In this document: piece by piece, positions 39,012 to 47,795 of the stretch
Position numbering within the stretch: the first letter of the stretch is position 1
Layout: every line of letters starts with the position of its first letter
Source of the DNA: Streptomyces ruber
Lineage (GTDB): Bacteria > Actinomycetota > Actinomycetes > Streptomycetales > Streptomycetaceae
NCBI RefSeq assembly: GCF_014648075.1
Contig: NZ_BMQK01000003.1
Coordinates: 248,001 to 312,000 of the forward strand
DNA length: 64,000 bases
Reading direction: 5' to 3'
Made by a program: the position numbers and the translations under genes
Notes under the pieces: generated by a model
Database searches by the model: none
Seen by the model: only the letters and a program-made list of their open reading frames with translations
Told to the model about the DNA's origin: nothing

Positions 39012-39397
39012 GGTCGGTCAACCCCCAGGCGAATCGTCGGTGGGCGGCGCGAGCCGGATCGTGCGCCGGCGTGTGCCACCGTGAGCCAGTGCCACCACTG
39101 TGCCGGGGGCGTGCGGTGACGTCGATTACCTCGCGGGTCATGTGACCGGATCCGAGGCGGGCCGTGACCAGGGGACCCGTGTTGTTCCGGCCAGTCGGCG
39201 GGGCTTATGCGTCCGGAGACTGGCTTGAAACATGTGGTTACGGAGTGTCAGGAGTGGCGATACTCGAAATGCAGGGCGCTTGAGCCATGAACCACCCGCA
39301 TCACCGTGCGTGATCAACTCATCGCCCGACGTGTACGACAACCTGGGCGCAAACGTACGGAGCCGGATCGGCGGTCGGCTGCGATGGGGGAGCGAAC
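39012..39397. other. 386-bp gene-free region
   Basis: This stretch lies between the divergent SnoaL-like gene and the gene starting at 39398. Its middle (about 39190-39330) is less G+C-rich than the surroundings, which fits promoter DNA, but I cannot name -10/-35 boxes with confidence. No open frame with convincing codon use is seen. The GGGGGAG ribosome-binding site of the next gene is at the right end. Confidence 0.5.
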
Positions 39398-39808
39398 GTG
39401 CACGACGAATTCCTGTGCCATGTCACGGCGTACGGGATGTGCGGCGGCCGGCGTGTGGGCGTGCCGCTGGGGACGTACCGAGCCCCCACCCTGGCCCTCG
39501 CCCTGTGGTGGATGCGCGACCGCGCCCTGTGGATCGCCGAGCGGCTCGACCCGCGCCCCGGCAATCCGCACTACCCCCCGAACGCGATCGTCCCGGTGGC
39601 GGACGGCGTTCCGGACGTCCCCGGCGTCCTGCGGGCGTGGAGCGGTAACGTCACCGAACAGGAGTACGTCGCCGAGGAGTTGGCGGCCGGCAACCTGGTC
39701 CGCGTCGCCACCAGTGACGACACCACCGAGTACGAGCTGCTCGCCGAGTCCGTCGACGCCCTCCGTATGCAGCGCACGGCCCAGGCGATCAGCACTCCTG
39801 CCGCCTGA
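39398..39808 (+). CDS. Conserved hypothetical protein (136 aa)
   Basis: A 136-residue soluble protein. HVTAYGMCGGRRVGVPLGTYRAPTLALALWWMRDRALWIAERLDPRPGNP is a compact N-terminal unit with paired Cys-Gly-Gly; the rest is acidic and helical (NVTEQEYVAEELAAGN). I do not recognise a domain. It reads as a genuine gene by codon bias and the GGGGGAG site before the GTG at 39398. It lies 100 bp before popR on the same strand and might belong functionally to the Clp locus. Confidence 0.65.
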   Translation: MHDEFLCHVTAYGMCGGRRVGVPLGTYRAPTLALALWWMRDRALWIAERLDPRPGNPHYPPNAIVPVADGVPDVPGVLRAWSGNVTEQEYVAEELAAGNLVRVATSDDTTEYELLAESVDALRMQRTAQAISTPAA

Positions 39809-39896
39809 CCCGGCGGCCGGCCCGGAGATTCCGGCCACGCTGCGGCCGTTCCCTGAGAGCGGAACGCGATCCACTTCCCCCGGCGCCCTCGGCTCC

Positions 39897-39902
39897 TAGG
39901 CT
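39897..39902 (+). promoter_or_regulatory. Leaderless -10 of popR
   Basis: TAGGCT lies exactly 6 nt before the popR GTG, the same arrangement as for gntR, so popR is probably leaderless. A convincing -35 is not visible. Confidence 0.5.
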
Positions 39903-39908
39903 GGAGAA

Positions 39909-40367
39909 GTGAGCGATCAGAGGAGCCAAGCGCCGGACGAAGCCCGTGTTCTCCCGCTGCGCCCGGCGGGTGCCGGACACCCCGCCGGACAGCCGGCCGC
40001 ACCTCCCACCGGGGAACCCGCCAGGGAGCCCCTGTGGCGGGACCTCGTGGGTGACGTGCTGCGGCGGGAACGGCTCGCGCAGGAGCGCACCCTGAAGGAC
40101 GTGGCGGAGGCGGCGCGCATCTCGATGCCCTACCTCTCGGAGCTGGAGCGGGGCCGCAAGGAGGCCTCCTCGGAGGTGCTCGCGGCCGCCGCCCGTGCCC
40201 TCGGGCTCGGCCTCGGTGATCTGCTCGCCCGCGTCCACGGCGAACTGGCGCGGCAGACGAGGGCGCGCGCCCTCACGAGCACCGTGCGCCCGGCGCCCGC
40301 GCGGACGGCGGCCGGCCGGACCACGACCGCCACGTCCTCGTACGACGGCCTCTGCCTGGCCGCCTGA
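39909..40367 (+). CDS. popR: XRE-family regulator of clpP3-clpP4 (PopR-like)
   Basis: A 152-residue regulator with one lambda-repressor-type helix-turn-helix (RTLKDVAEAARISMPYLSELERGRKEAS, about 60-87), a flexible Pro/Ala-rich N-terminal arm and a C-terminal tail ending in LCLAA. PopR in Streptomyces lividans activates clpP3-clpP4 when ClpP1P2 fails, and its last two alanines are a ClpP degradation signal. Both features are met here: the two clpP genes lie convergently next door and the protein ends in Ala-Ala. It belongs to the same group as ClgR; location favours PopR. Confidence 0.82.
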   Translation: MSDQRSQAPDEARVLPLRPAGAGHPAGQPAAPPTGEPAREPLWRDLVGDVLRRERLAQERTLKDVAEAARISMPYLSELERGRKEASSEVLAAAARALGLGLGDLLARVHGELARQTRARALTSTVRPAPARTAAGRTTTATSSYDGLCLAA

Positions 40368-40401
40368 CCGGGGGTCCCGGCCGGGGCCGGGACCCCCGCC
40401 T

Positions 40402-41004
40402 CTAGACGCCCACGAGCCGTCGGCTCAGTACCTCGTCGGCCAGCCCGTACGCCACGGCCTCCGCGGCGGTGAAGACCTTGTCCCGGTCCATGTCCGCGCG
40501 GAGCGCCGCGACGTCGTGGTGCGTGTGCCGGGCGAGGACCTCCTCCACCTGGGAGCGGATCCGGACCATCTCCTGCGCCTGGAGGGCCAGGTCCGAGACC
40601 GTTCCCTGGCGGCCGCCGCTCGCGGGCTGCCCGAGCAGCACGCGCGCGTGCTCCAGTACGAAGCGCCGGCCCGGGTCGCCGCCCGCGAGCAGCACGGCCG
40701 CCGTGGAGGCCGCCTGCCCGACGCAGAAGGTGGAGATCGGCGCCTGGACGAACGTCATCGTGTCGTAGATCGCCATCAGCGAGGTGAACGATCCGCCGGG
40801 CGAGTTGATGTAGATCGCGATCTCGTTCTCCGGCGCCGCCGACTCCAGGTGCAGCAGCTGGGCGATGACGACGTTGGCCACCCCGTCGTCGATCTCGGTG
40901 CCGAGGAAGATGATCCGCTCCGACAGCAGCCGGCTGAACACGTCGTAGGACCGCTCGCCCTGCGGAGTCCGCTCGACGACGTGCGGAATCGTGTACGAGC
41001 CCAT
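40402..41004 (-). CDS. clpP4: ClpP4-like subunit lacking the catalytic histidine
   Basis: A 200-residue ClpP. Ser100 in VGQAASTAA and Asp175 in DMDRDKVF align with the catalytic Ser and Asp, but the position of the catalytic His, 25 residues after Ser, is Gly125 ([11 protein letters not shown] instead of RxMIHQPxGG). The subunit is therefore probably proteolytically inactive alone and would act with ClpP3 in a mixed ring. The handle helix and axial-loop regions look normal. The start at 41004 follows the clpP3 stop directly (TGA-CC-ATG); a GTG at 41010 overlaps that stop. Cotranscribed and coupled with clpP3. Confidence 0.9.
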   Translation of the reverse strand: MGSYTIPHVVERTPQGERSYDVFSRLLSERIIFLGTEIDDGVANVVIAQLLHLESAAPENEIAIYINSPGGSFTSLMAIYDTMTFVQAPISTFCVGQAASTAAVLLAGGDPGRRFVLEHARVLLGQPASGGRQGTVSDLALQAQEMVRIRSQVEEVLARHTHHDVAALRADMDRDKVFTAAEAVAYGLADEVLSRRLVGV

Positions 41005-41006
41005 GG

Positions 41007-41657
41007 TCACAGCCCCATCCTGCGTCGTGTCGTGGCCGGCCGTACCGAGTCCAGCGAGGTGACGACGTGGTCGACCATGCCGTACTCCTTGGCCTGCCCG
41101 GCGGTGAACCAGCGGTCGCGGTCGCCGTCCCGGGAGATCGTCTCCGGACTCTGGCCGGTGTGCTCGGCGGTGATCCGCTCGATGGTCCGCTTGGTGAACT
41201 CCAGGTTCTCCGCCTGGATCTCGATGTCCGCGGTGGTGCCGCCGATGCCCGCCGACGGCTGGTGCATCATGATGCGCGCGTTCGGCAGGGCGTACCGCTT
41301 GCCGTGCGTGCCCACGCTGAGCAGGAACTGGCCCATGCTCGCCGCGAAGCCCATGGCCAGCGTCGACACGTCGTTCGGGATCAGCCTCATCGTGTCGTAG
41401 ATGGCGAGCCCCGCGTGCACGGAGCCGCCCGGGCTGTTGATGTACAGGCTGATGTCGGTGTGCGGGTCCTCCGCCGACAGCAGGAGCAGCTGGGCGCAGA
41501 TCCGGTTGGCGGATACCTCGTCGACCTGTGTGCCGAGGAAGACGATCCGCTGGGCGAGGAGTTGTGCGGCCAGATGGTCGTCGAACCGGGAGGGCGGGGT
41601 GTCCCCCTCCTCGGCCCGGGGTGCCGCCGGGCCGGCGGCGATGCGAGACGGAGTCAT
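41007..41657 (-). CDS. clpP3: ATP-dependent Clp protease proteolytic subunit (ClpP3)
   Basis: A 216-residue ClpP with an intact triad: Ser107 in GFAASMG, His132 in IMMHQP and Asp181 in DGDRDRWF. The N terminus carries about 25 extra residues as a possible propeptide. It forms the degradative chamber with ClpP4 under the unfoldase partners ClpX/ClpC. The ATG at 41657 has GGAGG 4 nt upstream. It is first in the clpP3-clpP4 operon, and a PopR-type palindrome lies 71 bp upstream. Confidence 0.92.
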   Translation of the reverse strand: MTPSRIAAGPAAPRAEEGDTPPSRFDDHLAAQLLAQRIVFLGTQVDEVSANRICAQLLLLSAEDPHTDISLYINSPGGSVHAGLAIYDTMRLIPNDVSTLAMGFAASMGQFLLSVGTHGKRYALPNARIMMHQPSAGIGGTTADIEIQAENLEFTKRTIERITAEHTGQSPETISRDGDRDRWFTAGQAKEYGMVDHVVTSLDSVRPATTRRRMGL

Positions 41658-41727
41658 CGGTCCTCCAGGTGGGTCGTGGTGCCGTCCCGTCCACTCTGTC
41701 CCGGCGACCCCTCCGACATGGGGTTCC

Positions 41728-41742
41728 TCTGCCTGCGGCAGA
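41728..41742 (-). promoter_or_regulatory. PopR box before clpP3
   Basis: TCTGCC-TGC-GGCAGA is a perfect dyad matching the TCTGCC-3N-GGCAGA element described for PopR targets in S. lividans. A further half-site GGCAGAG follows at 41752-41758. It lies 71 bp upstream of the clpP3 start. Confidence 0.75.
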
Positions 41743-41855
41743 TTCGCCACGGGCAGAGCGGACAGGGCGCGGAGAAATCGTCCGCGCGAGCGATGAGTCA
41801 GGGGGCGCGGCCCGGTCTGTACGGGTGACGACACTTCCGCCCCGAGGAGGCACCC

Positions 41856-42350
41856 GTGACCGCGTACGGATTCACCACCTGCCTGTGGTTCGACGGCCAG
41901 GCCGAGGAGGCCGCCGCCCACTACGTCTCGATCTTCAAGAACTCCCGGCTCGGGCACGTGACCCGCTACACCGGGGACGCCCCCGGGGATGCCCCGGCCG
42001 CGCGCGCCGGCTCCGTGATGACCGTCGAGTTCGAGGCCGACGGGCAGAAGTTCGTCGCCCTCGACGGCGGCCCGCAGTTCACCTTCAGCGAGGCGGTCTC
42101 GTTCCAGATCCACTGTGCGGACCAGGACGAGGTCGACCACTACTGGAACAGGCTCACCGAGGGCGGCGAGCCCGGCCCCTGCGGCTGGCTGAAGGACAGG
42201 TACGGGGTGTCCTGGCAGGTCGTCCCCGTCCGGTTCCTGGAGATGGTCAAGGACACGGACACGGAGAAGGTGGCCCGGGTCACCCGTGCCATGTACTCCA
42301 TGAGCAAGCTCGACCTGCCCGTACTGGAGAGGGCCTACGCGGGGGAGTAG
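41856..42350 (+). CDS. PhnB-like VOC protein
   Basis: A 164-residue protein of the 3-demethylubiquinone-9 methyltransferase-like VOC group. [25 protein letters not shown] at the start and the [23 protein letters not shown] segment near the end are the two halves of the PhnB signature. The function is unknown. The GTG at 41856 has GAGGAGG upstream. It diverges from clpP3. Confidence 0.83.
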   Translation: MTAYGFTTCLWFDGQAEEAAAHYVSIFKNSRLGHVTRYTGDAPGDAPAARAGSVMTVEFEADGQKFVALDGGPQFTFSEAVSFQIHCADQDEVDHYWNRLTEGGEPGPCGWLKDRYGVSWQVVPVRFLEMVKDTDTEKVARVTRAMYSMSKLDLPVLERAYAGE

Positions 42351-42435
42351 CGAGAGGTGTCGTTCCCGGGGTCTGGGTGGAAGTGATGCGGGCACCAGAA
42401 GTGCTGACAGCCGCCCCACAGGCCCCGGAGGAACC

Positions 42436-43413
42436 GTGAACGTCTCCCTGACCGGCTGGGTACTGAGCGCCGCAGTGCTCTGCGTGCTCGTCGCCATCGA
42501 CTTCTTCATCGGGCGGAGACCCCACGACGTGTCGGTCAAGGAGGCCGGTGTCTGGTCGGCCGTCTGGATCGCCCTGGCCCTCGCCTTCGGCGTCGGCCTC
42601 TGGGCCGTCGCCGGCGGCGGCCCGGCGGGGGAGTTCTTCGCCGGTTACATCACCGAGAAGTCGCTGAGCGTCGACAACCTCTTCGTCTTCGTGCTCATCA
42701 TGGCGAAGTTCGCGGTGCCCTCGCAGTACCAGCAGCGCGTGCTGATGGTCGGGGTCATCATGGCGCTCGTCCTGCGCGCCGCCTTCATCGCGGCCGGCGC
42801 GGCGATCATCTCCACCTTCTCCTGGGTCTTCTACCTCTTCGGTGCCTTCCTGATCTGGACCGCCTGGAAGCTCGTCCAGGACGCCCGCAAGGGCGGTCAC
42901 GACGAGGAGTACGAGGAGAACAAGCTGCTCAAGACCATCGAGCGGCGCTTGGGTGTGGCCGACCGCTATCACGGCACCAAGCTGTGGATCGAGGAGAACG
43001 GCAAGCGCGTCATGACGCCGATGCTGGTCGTGATGCTCGCGATCGGCTCCACCGACGTGCTGTTCGCGCTCGACTCGATCCCCGCCATCTACGGGCTGAC
43101 GCAGGACCCGTACATCGTCTTCACGGCCAACGCGTTCGCCCTGATGGGCCTGCGTCAGCTGTACTTCCTCATCGGCGGGCTGCTGAAGCGGCTGGTGCAC
43201 CTCTCGTACGGGCTGTCGATCATCCTCGGCTTCATCGGCGTCAAGCTGGTGCTGCACGCGCTGCACGAGTCCGGCGTGCACGTGCCCGAGATCGGTATCC
43301 CGTTCTCGCTGGGCTTCATCGTGCTGGTCCTCGCGGTGACCACCGTGACCAGTCTCAGGGCGTCGAAGAAGCAGGCGAGGGAGCGGTCGGAGGAGCAGGG
43401 GACCGGCGTGTGA
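42436..43413 (+). CDS. TerC-family integral membrane protein
   Basis: A 325-residue membrane protein with about 8-9 helices. Family motifs with buried acidic residues are clear: IDFFIGRRPHDVS near the start, EKSLSVDNLFVFVLIM, and GSTDVLFALDSIPAIYGLTQDPYIVFTANAFALMGLRQLYF. TerC proteins are linked to metal (notably Mn) homeostasis and tellurite resistance. The GTG at 42436 has GGAGG upstream. Its 3' end overlaps the convergent SGNH gene by 59 bp. No ter operon is adjacent. Confidence 0.88.
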   Translation: MNVSLTGWVLSAAVLCVLVAIDFFIGRRPHDVSVKEAGVWSAVWIALALAFGVGLWAVAGGGPAGEFFAGYITEKSLSVDNLFVFVLIMAKFAVPSQYQQRVLMVGVIMALVLRAAFIAAGAAIISTFSWVFYLFGAFLIWTAWKLVQDARKGGHDEEYEENKLLKTIERRLGVADRYHGTKLWIEENGKRVMTPMLVVMLAIGSTDVLFALDSIPAIYGLTQDPYIVFTANAFALMGLRQLYFLIGGLLKRLVHLSYGLSIILGFIGVKLVLHALHESGVHVPEIGIPFSLGFIVLVLAVTTVTSLRASKKQARERSEEQGTGV

Positions 43414-44350
43414 CGTCGTCCGCGACGGCCTGGGCGATCGCGCGGGCCATGCGCAGTGTCCCCGGGGAGCGGACCGGGCACGGACGGGGCGCCGACGGCA
43501 TCGGCGCCAGGCAGAAGTGCAGGTGGTCGTCGTCGCGGTGCAGGGCCGCACGGCCCGGACCCGGCCCGGTGCAGTACTCGGGGTGCTCCCGCTCGTACTC
43601 CGTGCACGGCAGGTACTGCGCCCAGGTGTAGCGGGCCGAGGCCGGGCTGACCGCCGCGCCCGCGTCGGCGACGAGATCACCGGAGGCGCCCGCCTGCCTC
43701 TCGTAGACGGCGTTGACGCGGCGCACCCGGTCCGGGGTGACCGGGTCGGGGCCCTGGAGCACCCAGACGACACGCGGGCGCCCGGCACCCCCGGCACCCC
43801 CGGCGCGCCCCGCGTCCGCGATCTGCCGCGTCAGCCGCTCGGCGTCGGCCGCGTACCGCGTGACGTAGGCGTCCTTCGCCCTGTCGTGGGCGACACCGTC
43901 CATGCAGGGCGTGTAGCCCCACGCGTTGCCCCAGAACTGCAGCACCACGTAGTCGGGGCGCAGCGCGCGGACCAGGGCGGCGGCCTTGTCCCGCGCGGGC
44001 ACCAGCGATCTCGCGGCGGTGCCCTCCAGGTAGTCGCACAGGGTGGTGCCCGAGTAGGGGACGGCGCGGTAGCGGGCGCCGACGGCGTCGCGCAGCTCCC
44101 GCCCCAGCACCTCCTGGTTCTCCATGGCGAGGGAGTCGCCCAGGTAGAGGACCACGGGTGCCTTCGCGGGGGCGGCCGCGCGGTCCGGGGCCGCGCCGGA
44201 GGCCGGCGCCGCCCCGGACGGGGACGGGAGCGCGGCCCCGCGGTGCGTGACCGTCGGACCGGCGGGCTTCCCGTCCCCTCCGCTCGGGTCCCCGCAGGCA
44301 CCCAGCAGCGCGCAGGCCAGTACCAGACCCATGATCCGCGGCTTGCGCAT
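43355..44350 (-). CDS. SGNH-hydrolase-like lipoprotein
   Basis: A 331-residue exported protein. A short signal ends in the lipobox LLGAC (Cys about residue 19), so the protein is likely lipid-anchored. The block-I motif YLGDSLAMEN (GDSL), QFWGNAWGY (oxyanion Asn) and C-terminal DDDHLHFC (Asp and His) supply a complete SGNH triad. It is probably an esterase or O-acetyl-transferring/removing enzyme on surface polymers. A Gly/Ala-rich tract of near-repeats lies in the middle (AGRAGGAGGAGRP). It overlaps the end of terC convergently. Confidence 0.78.
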   Translation of the reverse strand: MRKPRIMGLVLACALLGACGDPSGGDGKPAGPTVTHRGAALPSPSGAAPASGAAPDRAAAPAKAPVVLYLGDSLAMENQEVLGRELRDAVGARYRAVPYSGTTLCDYLEGTAARSLVPARDKAAALVRALRPDYVVLQFWGNAWGYTPCMDGVAHDRAKDAYVTRYAADAERLTRQIADAGRAGGAGGAGRPRVVWVLQGPDPVTPDRVRRVNAVYERQAGASGDLVADAGAAVSPASARYTWAQYLPCTEYEREHPEYCTGPGPGRAALHRDDDHLHFCLAPMPSAPRPCPVRSPGTLRMARAIAQAVADDVTRRSPAPPTAPSPASSTP

Positions 44351-44473
44351 ACGGCCACTCCCGTCCCCGGCCACCCAACGGCTCCCAGCAGGCAAGCACA
44401 GCCGCGCCCACGGGCGGAAGAGACACGACGGACACGGGGGCACCCGGCCGGTTCGGCGGGCGCCCCGGCGGCC

Positions 44474-45109
44474 TCAGACGGCCAGGCCCCCCGTGCAGGC
44501 GGCACCCGGCTCCGGCGTCTGCTCGCCCTGCACGTACGTGTCGAGGAACCGCTGGATCCGCGCGTCGGACGCCGAGTCCACCTTCAGCTGATGCCCCCAC
44601 GCGCTGAGCACGATCGGTGCGGACTGGTCCTCGTAGGGGCTCATGAACGTGTACGTCGTCCGCCGTACCCGGTCGGTCAGCTCCTCGACGTCGGCCTCGG
44701 CCGCCGTGTCGTTGTACGTGACCCAGACGGCGCCGTGCTCCAGGGCGTGCACGGCGTTCTCCTCCGGCAGCTTTGTCGTGTAGACCTGCTTGTCGCAGTT
44801 CACCCAGATCTGGTTGTGGTCGCCGCCGACCGGCGGGCTCATCGGGTAGTCGACCGTCGTGGTCACATGGTTCTGGGACAGGTCCGACCAGGTCTGCACG
44901 CCGTCGATCGGTGCTGCCGCCGCCTGTTCCCGCTGCTCGGCGGCGTCGAGCAGGTACCACCCGCCGCCGGCGAGACCCGCGATGATCACAGTGGCGGTGC
45001 CGATCGTGAGCAGCCGGTTGCGCCGCTCGCGGGCCCGCTCGGCGCGGCGGAGCTCCTCGATACGGGCGCGGCGCGCCGCGGTCTTGTTCCTGTGGTTCGA
45101 CGAACCCAT
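44474..45109 (-). CDS. DUF3105 membrane protein
   Basis: A 211-residue protein. A basic N-terminal helix (residues 1-32) precedes one membrane helix (LLTIGTATVIIAGLAGGGWYLL), then an outside DUF3105 domain. The domain is recognisable by PPVGGDHNQIWVNC, VYTTKLPEENAVHALEHGAVWV and FMSPYEDQ. The conserved His/Cys set suggests metal binding, and family members occur near copper-handling genes. The ATG at 45109 is used. A His-rich membrane protein gene lies just upstream on the same strand. Confidence 0.85.
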   Translation of the reverse strand: MGSSNHRNKTAARRARIEELRRAERARERRNRLLTIGTATVIIAGLAGGGWYLLDAAEQREQAAAAPIDGVQTWSDLSQNHVTTTVDYPMSPPVGGDHNQIWVNCDKQVYTTKLPEENAVHALEHGAVWVTYNDTAAEADVEELTDRVRRTTYTFMSPYEDQSAPIVLSAWGHQLKVDSASDARIQRFLDTYVQGEQTPEPGAACTGGLAV

Positions 45110-45202
45110 GGCATGTCCTTCTCCCCGCCGTGCCGTCTCGTCCGGCAGGGCGGTGCTGCGGTGGTCTTCGGGTCGGATGCGCGGCCGGAGCGGCCGGGCT
45201 GT

Positions 45203-45676
45203 CTAGACCCGGAGCAGCTGGAGCTGGTGGAGATCGGGAGGGCGGGCGGCGCCCGGTTCCCGGGACGGGCCGACGGACCGGCCGACGGGGCCGTTCACGG
45301 GCTGCCCGGGCGCGGTGGAGCGGTCCGCCCCGACGAGCGGCGCCTGCGCCGCCACACCGTGGTGGGCCGGCCCGTGGCAGTGGTGGCCGCCGGGGTCCTC
45401 CTCGCAGGGCTGCCGGCCGGCGTGGTGTGCCGGGCCCGCGGCCGCACGCATCTCCGAACCGGTCGCGTCCACCGTGGACGCCGCTGACACCGCTGCCGCC
45501 GGGGCCGCGCCCCCGGTGGCCCGCTCCGTGGGCGCGTCCACGCAGAACAGCGCGAACGTCGCCGACACCATGAGGAGGACGAGCAGCACCCGCCCCCACG
45601 GGGTCCGGGCACGCGTCGGCGCCGTACGGCGGATGCGGGGACCGGACACGGGACGCCTGACGACTCGGGGGGACAC
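45203..45676 (-). CDS. Small His/Cys-rich membrane protein (possibly DUF6153)
   Basis: A 157-residue protein from the GTG at 45676 (161 from 45688). It has a basic N terminus, one membrane helix (VLLVLLMVSATFALFCVDAP) and an exported tail with the cluster CEEDPGGHHCHGPAHH, which looks like a metal-binding site. The overall layout resembles DUF6153 proteins of streptomycetes. It is upstream of the DUF3105 gene on the same strand, so the two may form a small metal-related unit. No clear ribosome-binding site is seen. Confidence 0.5.
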   Translation of the reverse strand: MSPRVVRRPVSGPRIRRTAPTRARTPWGRVLLVLLMVSATFALFCVDAPTERATGGAAPAAAVSAASTVDATGSEMRAAAGPAHHAGRQPCEEDPGGHHCHGPAHHGVAAQAPLVGADRSTAPGQPVNGPVGRSVGPSREPGAARPPDLHQLQLLRV

Positions 45677-45738
45677 GGAAACAGGCACAACAGTACGAGC
45701 GCGGCTGAAAGTACCAGACCCGGACCGGCGGCCGACGG

Positions 45739-46758
45739 TCAGTGCCGGGCCGGCGGCTCGTTCACCAGCACGGCCGCCCCGTCGAAGCGCCCGGCCTTGA
45801 GGTCCCGGAGGGCACGCAGCGCCTCGGACAGCGGGTACGTGTGCGTCGTCGCCCGTACGCCGTACCGGGCCGCCAGGGCCAGGAACTCCCGCGCGTCCGC
45901 ACGGGTGTTGGAGGTGACGCTGCGCAACTCCTTCTCCTGGAAGAGCTCGCTCGCGTAGTGCAGCGGAGGGATGTCGCCGAGGTGGATGCCGGCGACCGAC
46001 AGCACCCCGCCCCGGTCCAGCGCCCGCAGCGCCACCGGCACCAGCTCCCCGGCCGGAGCGAACAGGATCGCGGAGTCCAGCGGCTCCGGCGGCGCGGCGT
46101 ACGCCCCCTGCGCGGACGCGCAGCCGAGCTCCAGCGCGAGCCGACGCGCACTCTCGCCACGGGTCATCACATGCACGGTCGCGCCCTGGGCGAGCGCCAC
46201 CTGTGCGCACAGGTGGGCGCTTCCGCCGAACCCGTACAGTCCGAGCCGTCCGCCCGGCGGCAGCGACGCCCGCAGCAGCGCCCGGTACCCGATGATCCCG
46301 GCGCACAGCAGCGGCGCCGCCGCCACGTCGTCGACCTCCTCCGGCAGCCGGTGGGCGAACGCCGCCGGCACCGTCGTGTACTCCGCGTACCCGCCGTCCG
46401 CGTCCCAGCCCGTGTACTCCGAGGCCGGGCACAGGTTCTCGGCCCCGCGCGCGCAGTACCGGCACGAGCCGTCCGTGCGCCGCAGCCACGCCACCCCCAC
46501 CCGGTCGCCCGGCGCGTGCCCGCGGACGTCCCCGCCCATCCCGGCCACCACGCCCACGACCTCGTGACCCGGTGTCACCCCGGGGCGGCGCACCGGCAGA
46601 TCGCCCTCGCTCACGTGCAGGTCGGTCCGGCACACGCCGCACGCGCGGACCCGCACGAGCAGCTCGTCGGCGCGCGGCACGGGTACCGGCCTCCCGGTGA
46701 ACCGCAGCGGCTCGCCCTCGACGGGCCCGGGCCGCACCACTTGCCACGCACGCATCAT
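45739..46758 (-). CDS. Zinc-dependent alcohol dehydrogenase (MDR family)
   Basis: A 339-residue medium-chain dehydrogenase. The catalytic zinc ligands appear in [11 protein letters not shown] and GHEVVG, the structural zinc site in [12 protein letters not shown] (with an upstream Cys missing from the usual four), and the Rossmann loop as [34 protein letters not shown] is typical of the AdhA/YogA group. The substrate is unknown, probably an alcohol or aldehyde. The ATG at 46758 has GGAGG 6 nt upstream; a second ATG follows directly. Confidence 0.87.
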   Translation of the reverse strand: MMRAWQVVRPGPVEGEPLRFTGRPVPVPRADELLVRVRACGVCRTDLHVSEGDLPVRRPGVTPGHEVVGVVAGMGGDVRGHAPGDRVGVAWLRRTDGSCRYCARGAENLCPASEYTGWDADGGYAEYTTVPAAFAHRLPEEVDDVAAAPLLCAGIIGYRALLRASLPPGGRLGLYGFGGSAHLCAQVALAQGATVHVMTRGESARRLALELGCASAQGAYAAPPEPLDSAILFAPAGELVPVALRALDRGGVLSVAGIHLGDIPPLHYASELFQEKELRSVTSNTRADAREFLALAARYGVRATTHTYPLSEALRALRDLKAGRFDGAAVLVNEPPARH

Positions 46759-46920
46759 CAGGGACCTCCCCGGCCTCTCCGGCCGCCCCGTCACCGGCGG
46801 GGTTCCCGTGCCGGACACCAGTCTCGTGCAGTCTGTCCATCCGGGCACGGCGCCGTCCCGGCCTGGCTAGCGTGAAACAGGACAGCAGAACCATCCTTCG
46901 AAGCGAAGAGAGCCGCAGCC

Positions 46921-47718
46921 ATGGCCGTACCACCCGAGGGAACCCCCTGCTGGGCCGACGTGATGTCCCGTGACGCCGAGGAGGCGAAGAGCTTCTACGG
47001 CGACGTCCTCGGCTGGACGTTCCGCGACCTGCAGACCGACTACGGCACCTACACCCAGGCCTGCACCGGCGGCCACGCGGTGGCCGCCGTCGTGCCGCCC
47101 ATACCCGGCCAGGAGGAGCGGGCCGCCTGGTGCGTCTACCTCGCCTCCCCGGACGTCGCGGCCACCGCGGCCCGCATCCGTGAGCACGGCGGCGAGATCC
47201 TGCTGGAACCGATGCGCGCCGACGACCTCGGCGCCATGCTGCTGGCCCGCGACCCGGGCGGCGTCGTCTTCGGCGTCTGGCAGGCCGGCACCCACGAGGG
47301 CTTCGGCACGACGGGCGTGACCGGCGCCTACTGCTGGTCGGAGATCTTCACCCGCGAACCCGGGAAGTCGGACGCGTTCTTCCCGGCCGTCTTCGGCTAC
47401 CGGGCGAAGCAGCTCGACGACCCGGAGGTGGACTTCCGCCTCTTCGACGTCGACGGGGACACCGTCCTGGGCCGGATGCGGATGCCGGACGACTTCCTGC
47501 CCGACGTGCCGCCGTTCATCAACCCGTACTTCGCCGTGGAGGACTGCGACGCCACGGTCGCGAGGGCGACCCGGTGGGGTGCCGTCTCGCGGTTCGGCCC
47601 GGCGGACAGTCCGTTCGGCCGCTTCGCGACGATCGGCGACCCGCACGGCGCCCTGTTCTCCGTCATCGACCCGGACACCGCGCGGGGCGAGATCCCGAAG
47701 GCGCACGAGGTGGCCTGA
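46921..47718 (+). CDS. Tandem-VOC protein (hydroxylase-like)
   Basis: A 265-residue protein with two VOC modules (about 5-120 and 135-255), as in streptomycete proteins annotated as hydroxylases or glyoxalases. GTPCWADVMSRDAEEAKSFYGDVLGW starts the first and GAYCWSEIFTREPGKSDAFFPAVFGY the second. DPGGVVFGVW and DPHGALFSVIDP are the conserved module ends. The substrate is unknown. A TAGCGT hexamer (46868-46873) about 50 bp upstream may be its -10. Confidence 0.82.
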   Translation: MAVPPEGTPCWADVMSRDAEEAKSFYGDVLGWTFRDLQTDYGTYTQACTGGHAVAAVVPPIPGQEERAAWCVYLASPDVAATAARIREHGGEILLEPMRADDLGAMLLARDPGGVVFGVWQAGTHEGFGTTGVTGAYCWSEIFTREPGKSDAFFPAVFGYRAKQLDDPEVDFRLFDVDGDTVLGRMRMPDDFLPDVPPFINPYFAVEDCDATVARATRWGAVSRFGPADSPFGRFATIGDPHGALFSVIDPDTARGEIPKAHEVA

Positions 47719-47795
47719 CCACGCGCGTACGGGGCCCGTCCGGCCCGCGGGCCCCGTGGGCCGGACGGGTGTCCGCGCATGGCATGATCGGTGCC

